Shown: piece by piece, positions 6,125 to 9,021 of the stretch
Layout of the letters: every line of letters starts with the position of its first letter
How positions within the stretch are numbered: the first letter of the stretch is position 1
Assembly (NCBI GenBank): GCA_034438135.1
Contig: DAOTTL010000020.1
Location: 1-9,021 of the forward strand
Reading direction: 5' to 3'
Length of the DNA: 9,021 nucleotides
Source of the DNA: Paraktedonobacter sp034438135
GTDB lineage: Bacteria; Chloroflexota; Ktedonobacteria; Ktedonobacterales; Ktedonobacteraceae
Made by a program: the position numbers and the translations under genes
The notes under the pieces: model-generated
What the model saw: the letters and a program-made list of their open reading frames with translations, nothing else
Database searches by the model: none
Told to the model about the DNA's origin: nothing

Positions 6125-6343
6125 TTACGGTGCTATGTCATCAGCAAAGGTAGTAGCATCGCTCAGGGTCAATACACCTGCTTCGAGTGCATTAAGAAGG
6201 AGCGTAATGGTGCCCTTGTTGGCTTGGCACCAGCACCCAGGAAGTAGGCAAAACGGATGCTCAAGCGCATGGATGAAGTACATGGGGACGCTGTGTTGCG
6301 GATGTGCCGTGTCAATTGGATACGCGAGAGTTAACTGCTCCAT
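6125..6343 (-). CDS. Hypothetical protein, 72 aa, first gene of operon
   Basis: Not recognised. The first gene after the minus-strand promoter at 6516-6545. It contains HPFCLLPGCWCQ (29-40), where His29, Cys32, Cys37 and Cys39 could bind a metal or form disulfides, followed by a hydrophobic, helix-like stretch TITLLLNALEAGVLTLSDATTFAD (45-68) that resembles a small helical bundle rather than a membrane span. The start is supported by AAGGAAAGGA ending about 6 nt before the ATG. The same 12-nt leader AGGAAAGGAACC also precedes the DUF5131 gene. The stop lies 14 nt ahead of the 102-aa gene. Its short size leaves some doubt, but the ribosome binding site and operon position support it. Confidence 0.65.
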   Translation of the reverse strand: MEQLTLAYPIDTAHPQHSVPMYFIHALEHPFCLLPGCWCQANKGTITLLLNALEAGVLTLSDATTFADDIAP

Positions 6344-6370
6344 AGCGGTTCCTTTCCTTGACGAATGGCA

Positions 6371-6398
6371 GCTTCAGATGCGTTACTACCTCTGAAGC
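6371..6398. repeat. 8-bp inverted repeat, 12-nt loop, in operon leader
   Basis: GCTTCAGA (6371-6378) and TCTGAAGC (6391-6398) are perfect complements. The repeat lies between the predicted operon promoter and the 72-aa gene, so it would form a hairpin in the 5' untranslated RNA close to the ribosome binding site (6348-6358). No T-tract follows, so it is not a classical terminator. Confidence 0.5.
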
Positions 6399-6417
6399 CG
6401 TGTGAACGGTTTTAAAT

Positions 6418-6465
6418 CGAGGGACACTTCTCATGCGAGGGACCAAACACGCCAGGAAGTGTCCC
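6418..6465. promoter_or_regulatory. 10-bp inverted repeat plus 8-bp direct repeats in operon leader
   Basis: GGGACACTTC (6421-6430) and GAAGTGTCCC (6456-6465) are perfect complements separated by 25 nt. CGAGGGAC also occurs twice in direct orientation (6418-6425 and 6436-6443), 18 bp apart. The combination suggests an operator for a dimeric DNA-binding protein or a structured leader RNA. It lies downstream of the minus-strand promoter at 6516-6545. Confidence 0.5.
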
Positions 6466-6515
6466 AGATTAGCATCAGATGTCTCACTTAAGAGGATAAA
6501 TCAGAAGCTAAGTAA

Positions 6516-6545
6516 AGTATACATGGAAATACCTAAGAATGGCAA
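6516..6545 (-). promoter_or_regulatory. Sigma70-type promoter for the minus-strand operon
   Basis: On the minus strand the -35 is TTGCCA (6540-6545) and the -10 is TATACT (6516-6521), with an 18-bp spacer and five of six consensus matches in each. Transcription would begin near 6509, giving a leader of about 165 nt before the 72-aa gene. The -10 and the next six bases (TATACTTTACTT) are identical to those of the ligase promoter at 8861-8872. Confidence 0.6.
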
Positions 6546-6550
6546 AGGTA
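6530..6550. promoter_or_regulatory. Candidate operator TACCT-N11-AGGTA
   Basis: The 5-bp inverted repeat covers the -35 box of the minus-strand promoter and ends next to the -35 box of the plus-strand promoter. A dimer bound here could control both. The adjacent MerR/excisionase-like protein is the obvious candidate. The repeat is short and may be chance. Confidence 0.35.
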
Positions 6551-6580
6551 TAGACAGCTAATCAGGGTTTGGATTATAAT
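6551..6580 (+). promoter_or_regulatory. Sigma70-type promoter for the HTH gene
   Basis: The -35 is TAGACA (6551-6556) and the -10 is a perfect TATAAT (6575-6580), with an 18-bp spacer. Transcription would begin near 6587, about 19 nt before the ATG at 6606. It stands back to back with the minus-strand promoter, with 5 bp between the two -35 boxes. Confidence 0.75.
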
Positions 6581-6605
6581 GTCAATAAAAGCAGAGGTCT
6601 AAACT

Positions 6606-6797
6606 ATGACACAGCAGAACTATTTGACCGTTGAGGAAGTCGCCGCCATCTTGCGTGTGGGAGTGGAGACAGTACGCTCATATATCTCACGAAAGAAAGA
6701 CCCACTTCCTGCTTATAAGCTGGGTCGAGAATATCGGATTGATGAGGCTGAGTTTGAGAAATGGATGCAAAACAGGAAAAACACGCCCGATGAATAG
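6606..6797 (+). CDS. Excisionase/MerR-type helix-turn-helix protein
   Basis: A 63-aa DNA-binding protein of the excisionase (HTH_17) family. The fold is seen as YLTVEEVAAILRVGVETVRSYI (6-27), the helix-turn-helix, then a wing KLGREYRI (38-45) and a closing helix DEAEFEKWMQ (46-55). Members bind DNA either to direct recombination in integrated elements or as small repressors. No integrase gene is in the window, so a regulatory role is at least as likely. AGAGGT (6593-6598) stands 7 nt before the ATG. The gene is divergent from the large minus-strand operon, shares its promoter region, and ends before a strong terminator, so it forms a single-gene unit. Confidence 0.88.
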   Translation: MTQQNYLTVEEVAAILRVGVETVRSYISRKKDPLPAYKLGREYRIDEAEFEKWMQNRKNTPDE

Positions 6798-6823
6798 ACC
6801 TACAAAGAGCTTTGCAAGAGTCT

Positions 6824-6850
6824 AGAACTTTCGTCCAGGTTCTTTTTTTT
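6824..6850 (+). terminator. Intrinsic terminator after the HTH gene
   Basis: A seven-pair stem begins with AGAAC (6824-6828) and closes with GTTCT (6839-6843), with one G-T pair and a 6-nt loop. It runs into a stretch of eight T at 6843-6850. It lies 26 nt past the stop codon. Confidence 0.8.
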
Positions 6851-6908
6851 GTGCTCTAATCGCCTTAAAGTCTCAAGTAGCTCTGCTGGCTTCTTTCGGT
6901 TGAAAGGC

Positions 6909-6925
6909 TTCTACTAATAGTAGAA
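6909..6925. promoter_or_regulatory. 17-bp perfect palindrome TTCTACTAATAGTAGAA
   Basis: Two 8-bp arms flank a central A. The symmetry and length are typical of an operator for a dimeric regulator. Its last four bases overlap the LexA-like box that follows. No gene start lies close on either side. Confidence 0.5.
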
Positions 6926-6935
6926 CGTGTGTTCT
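6922..6935. promoter_or_regulatory. LexA-type (SOS) box, AGAAC-GTGT-GTTCT
   Basis: The core GAAC-GTGT-GTTC fits the Gram-positive LexA consensus GAACRNRYGTTC at every position, and the symmetry extends one more base on each side. It is 38 nt upstream of a possible extended -10. It could mark a DNA-damage-controlled transcript, but no recognisable SOS gene follows. Confidence 0.45.
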
Positions 6936-6969
6936 GATTGAATACATTCGCATATATTTTTGAAAACTG

Positions 6970-6978
6970 TGCTATACT
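6970..6978 (+). promoter_or_regulatory. Possible extended -10 promoter TGCTATACT
   Basis: TG-n-TATACT matches the extended -10 form, which can work without a good -35, and none is seen at the right distance. Transcription would start near 6985, just ahead of a 46-aa Cys-rich ORF. The surrounding sequence is AT-rich. Confidence 0.35.
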
Positions 6979-7013
6979 CCTGATTGGCTAGAAAATAGAG
7001 CTACCTCTCCAGT

Positions 7014-7154
7014 ATGCACCTCTCTCATTCCATCTGCGGTCGCTTTTGGAAAGGGAGAAGATTGTTGCGCAGAGATGAGTGCTGTTGTTGCCATCATCCT
7101 GCGCTTCGACCGGGGACCTGGTATCTCCCGATTTGTTCTGCTGAAGAGTTATAA
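7014..7154 (+). CDS. Doubtful Cys-rich small ORF, 46 aa
   Basis: The frame runs from ATG 7014 to TAA 7152-7154. It encodes Cys8, four Cys in a row followed by two His (RDECCCCHHPAL, 20-31) and Cys41 in WYLPICSAEEL. The Cys/His spacing could bind zinc. There is no clear ribosome binding site, and I recognise no family. It lies about 29 nt after the predicted transcription start and below the LexA-like box, which is the only reason to list it. Chance is a fair alternative. Confidence 0.2.
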   Translation: MHLSHSICGRFWKGRRLLRRDECCCCHHPALRPGTWYLPICSAEEL

Positions 7155-7231
7155 ACGACTTGCTCACTTGCTGTGATATGATAGAAAGTGCTGCATAAAA
7201 AGCATATGCGTGCACTGCTGTTAGCCAGAAC

Positions 7232-8770
7232 TCAAGTTTTTTCTTCGTTCAGGTCAACATAGCGTGTGATCAGTTCCGTTTTGATGACTTTTCCCATTAC
7301 GTTGCGGGGGAGTGCAGTGGCGAACAGGACTGCTTTGGGAAGCTTATAGCGGGCGAGTTTGTCACCGCAATAATTGAGAATATCTTCGGCGGTCAGAACA
7401 TTCGCTATACGAGGGACGACAACTGCCAGACCAACCTCGCCCCATGTGGGGTCCGGTTGAGGGATAATGGCGACCTCAAGTACATCCGGGTGAGTCTCGA
7501 TGAGCGTTTCGATCTCGGCGGGATAGATGTTTTCTCCGCCCGAGATGAACATATCTTTTTTCCTCCCAACGATAAAGTAGTAGCCCTCGGAGTCGCTGCG
7601 TACAAGATCGCCTGTATGCCACCAGCCATCGTGGTTTGCCTCGTGGGTAGCTGTCGGCTGTTGCCAGTAGCCAGAGCAGATATGTGGACCGGACAAAACC
7701 AGTTCGCCGATATCTCCTGGTTTTACCTCTTGCCCTTCGTTATCGACGATGCGGGCGCGTGAGTGAAAGACTGGTCGGCCAACCGAACCAATTTTACGCA
7801 ATGCGTCCTCAGGCGCAAGGCTGAAGCAGTTCACGCCGGCCTCGGTTAGACCATAGCCCTGGCGAAACTCCAGACCGTGCGCGGCATAGTCCCGGATAAG
7901 TGGCAGTGGACAGGAGGAGCCGCCTGTTACGCAGAAGCGCAGCGATGTGAGATTGTGTGTTGCAAAGGAAGAGTGCGCTCTAATACGTTCAAAGACCGTA
8001 GGTACGGCAAAAAGGATTGTACAGTGTTTCTCTTCAATCGTATCAAGGATCGTTTGTGGATCGGAGTCTGGTAGTAGAACGACGGTCCCTCCAAGATGGT
8101 AGAGCGGAGTGGTCAGGACGTTCAGACCTCCTGCGTGAAATAAAGGCGCAAAGGTGGGTGTGCTATCAGTCTCACGCAGTCCCCAACTGATCTGGGTATT
8201 GATGGCATTCCAGGTAATCATGCGATGTGAGAGCATCGCCCCTTTGGGCAGACCCGTCGTACCCGATGTGTACAGCATAAGCGCGATCTCCTCGCCATCG
8301 TGACTCTGAAACGGTCTCGCCTGCGAGGCCAGAGAGGCGTCTGCACCGGGAAAGTCCGTGAAGGGAAGTAGCGGAAAATCATGTTGTACCTCAGAGATAG
8401 TCTGTGTGATCTCCCTGGCGAGTGTGGCGTGAGTGATGTCGTGCAGAAGGAGCACAGGTTGAGAGTCTTTCAGCAGAGTGGACAACTCGTGAGCTGTTAA
8501 GCGCCAGTTAAGCGGGACCAGAATGGCTCCCAGGATAGCACAGGCGAAGAAGGCGTCCAGATACTCCGGCGCGTTAAGAGCCAGAACGACCACACGATCG
8601 CCTTGCTTGATCGCATAGTATTCCGCCAGATAGGCCGCGAGCGCCCGCGCTCGAAGGTTCAGCGTGTGGTAAGTGAAGTGGTTCCCGGTTGCACCGTCAA
8701 TCAGACCAACCTTCTCTGGTGTCAGTTGAGCGCGTCGGGCAGGCCATTCGCCAAGGGTGATAAATGTCAT
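7232..8770 (-). CDS. Acyl-CoA synthetase (AMP-forming)
   Basis: A 512-aa adenylate-forming enzyme that activates a carboxylic acid with ATP and joins it to CoA. It is close to medium/long-chain fatty-acid CoA ligases. All core motifs are intact: YTSGTTGLPKG (167-177, phosphate loop), QGYGLTE (304-310), GWWHTGDL (382-389), the hinge region GRKKDMFISGGENIYP (402-417) and the catalytic C-terminal lysine in NVMGKVIK (Lys494). No signal peptide is seen, so it is cytoplasmic. The exact acid cannot be told. I start it at ATG 8770, where the family alignment begins (FITLGEWPARRAQLTPEK). An in-frame TTG at 8791 adds seven residues, and neither start has a good Shine-Dalgarno. A promoter, a leader terminator and a palindrome precede it, implying regulation by attenuation or a repressor. 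It reads alone, with no neighbour in the same operon visible. Confidence 0.93.
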   Translation of the reverse strand: MTFITLGEWPARRAQLTPEKVGLIDGATGNHFTYHTLNLRARALAAYLAEYYAIKQGDRVVVLALNAPEYLDAFFACAILGAILVPLNWRLTAHELSTLLKDSQPVLLLHDITHATLAREITQTISEVQHDFPLLPFTDFPGADASLASQARPFQSHDGEEIALMLYTSGTTGLPKGAMLSHRMITWNAINTQISWGLRETDSTPTFAPLFHAGGLNVLTTPLYHLGGTVVLLPDSDPQTILDTIEEKHCTILFAVPTVFERIRAHSSFATHNLTSLRFCVTGGSSCPLPLIRDYAAHGLEFRQGYGLTEAGVNCFSLAPEDALRKIGSVGRPVFHSRARIVDNEGQEVKPGDIGELVLSGPHICSGYWQQPTATHEANHDGWWHTGDLVRSDSEGYYFIVGRKKDMFISGGENIYPAEIETLIETHPDVLEVAIIPQPDPTWGEVGLAVVVPRIANVLTAEDILNYCGDKLARYKLPKAVLFATALPRNVMGKVIKTELITRYVDLNEEKT

Positions 8771-8785
8771 AAAGAGAGTTATCTT

Positions 8786-8799
8786 GAGCAACGTTGCTC
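8786..8799. promoter_or_regulatory. 14-bp perfect palindrome GAGCAACGTTGCTC
   Basis: It lies 15 nt ahead of the ligase ATG, inside the leader RNA. As DNA it fits an operator for a dimeric regulator, for example of the TetR type that often controls acyl-CoA ligase genes. As RNA it could hide the start region. The TTG at 8791 falls within it. Confidence 0.5.
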
Positions 8800-8819
8800 G
8801 CTAAAATAGGTGAGCGTGC

Positions 8820-8854
8820 AAAAAAAATACTCATCAGACATGTGAGAGATGAGT
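8820..8854 (-). terminator. Leader terminator/attenuator upstream of the ligase gene
   Basis: On the minus strand, ACTCATC (8854-8848) pairs perfectly with GATGAGT (8835-8829) across a 12-nt loop, followed by A and eight T (8828-8820). It begins only about 6 nt after the predicted transcription start. An alternative hairpin GAGAT-CACTC-ATCTC (8860-8846) uses part of the same arm and would block the terminator, as in attenuation. Alternatively it ends a transcript arriving from beyond the window. Confidence 0.6.
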
Positions 8855-8866
8855 GATCTCAAGTAA

Positions 8867-8895
8867 AGTATAGCTGGGGGAAGGTTGAAAGTCAA
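8867..8895 (-). promoter_or_regulatory. Sigma70-type promoter for the ligase gene
   Basis: On the minus strand the -35 is TTGACT (8890-8895) and the -10 is TATACT (8867-8872), with an ideal 17-bp spacer. Transcription would start near 8860, leaving a leader of about 90 nt before the ligase ATG. Confidence 0.75.
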
Positions 8896-8958
8896 TATTT
8901 GGTTCTGTCGTTGCCAGGGTTTCGCCAAAGTCGTTTCTCTTCCCACCCACCCTTTGTG

Positions 8959-8998
8959 GCTGGACGGTGGTAGCGCGTTCGCGCTGCCACCGTCCAGC
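8959..8998. repeat. 19-pair hairpin, GC-rich, at window end
   Basis: GCTGGACGGTGG (8959-8970) pairs perfectly with CCACCGTCCAGC (8987-8998). Inside, one T-G pair and AGCGCG/CGCGCT continue the stem to a minimal loop. It may be a bidirectional terminator for a gene beyond the window or a dispersed palindromic repeat. TTGTTCTC follows on the plus strand. The rest of 8896-9021 shows no gene. Confidence 0.7.
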
Positions 8999-9021
8999 TT
9001 GTTCTCCTGGGACTCTGTTGC

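Larger units (their letters stand above)
6851..7231. other. Intergenic stretch without a convincing gene
   Basis: This gap of about 380 nt separates the HTH gene terminator from the end of the ligase gene. It holds the 17-bp palindrome, the LexA-like box, a possible extended -10 and a doubtful 46-aa ORF. A minus-strand frame at 6988-7215 has no ribosome binding site and an unconvincing composition. An imperfect hairpin near 7180-7215 may help end ligase transcription. Confidence 0.6.

Noticed and set aside
6988..7215. Minus-strand 75-aa frame
   Set aside because: There is no ribosome binding site or promoter and the composition is low-confidence. It lies opposite another small frame in a non-coding gap.
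7232..8791. TTG start of the ligase at 8791
   Set aside because: The extra residues (LLKITLF) are not part of the family core, the codon sits inside a palindrome and no SD precedes it. It is kept only as an alternative.
1..9021. CRISPR array, tRNA, rRNA or att duplication
   Set aside because: No regularly spaced repeats, cloverleaf or long flanking direct repeats were found by eye.

Overview
The window is bacterial chromosome-like or large-plasmid-like DNA of moderate GC, with AGG-rich ribosome binding sites and sigma70-type promoters. My best guess for the source is a spore-forming Chloroflexota of the Ktedonobacteria type. This rests on the mix of a tnpA-less IS605-family element, a membrane-anchored baseplate-J-like protein and a DUF5131 gene. 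It is an impression, because no rRNA or ribosomal protein gene is present to test it. No tRNA, rRNA or CRISPR array was seen.

Layout from left to right. Positions 1-126 hold two perfect hairpins downstream of an alpha/beta hydrolase gene (127-1191, minus). Directly upstream of the hydrolase sits a tnpA-less IS200/IS605-type element with tnpB (1212-2429, minus) and a predicted omegaRNA/right end around 1231-1345. Next come a DUF5131 (phage Gp37/Gp68-type, three-cysteine) gene (2520-3311, minus) and a polypurine inverted repeat with a canonical G-quadruplex motif.

A tightly packed minus-strand operon then runs from 6343 down to 3426. It encodes two small unknown proteins (72 and 102 aa), a one-TM protein with an FG-GAP-like calcium loop (300 aa), a one-TM protein with baseplate-J-like features (360 aa), a 39-codon ORF that looks like a leftover tnpB 5' end, and a 93-aa unknown protein. 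Start and stop codons touch or overlap at most junctions, so the products are probably made together. The two TM proteins suggest a cell-envelope assembly, but the function is unknown.

Back-to-back promoters at 6516-6580 serve this operon on the minus strand and, on the plus strand, a 63-aa excisionase/MerR-like DNA-binding protein (6606-6797). That protein is the obvious candidate regulator, and its gene ends at a good intrinsic terminator. Positions 6851-7231 carry no convincing gene, but do contain a perfect 17-bp palindrome abutting a LexA-type GAAC-N4-GTTC box.

The right part is an acyl-CoA synthetase (AMP-forming) gene, 7232-8770 minus. It has a clear promoter followed at once by a terminator-like hairpin, which suggests leader attenuation, and a 14-bp palindrome just ahead of the start. 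A 19-bp hairpin closes the window. The ligase and hydrolase could be host metabolic genes flanking an accessory block (about 1.2-6.85 kb), but no att site or integrase is visible to prove it.
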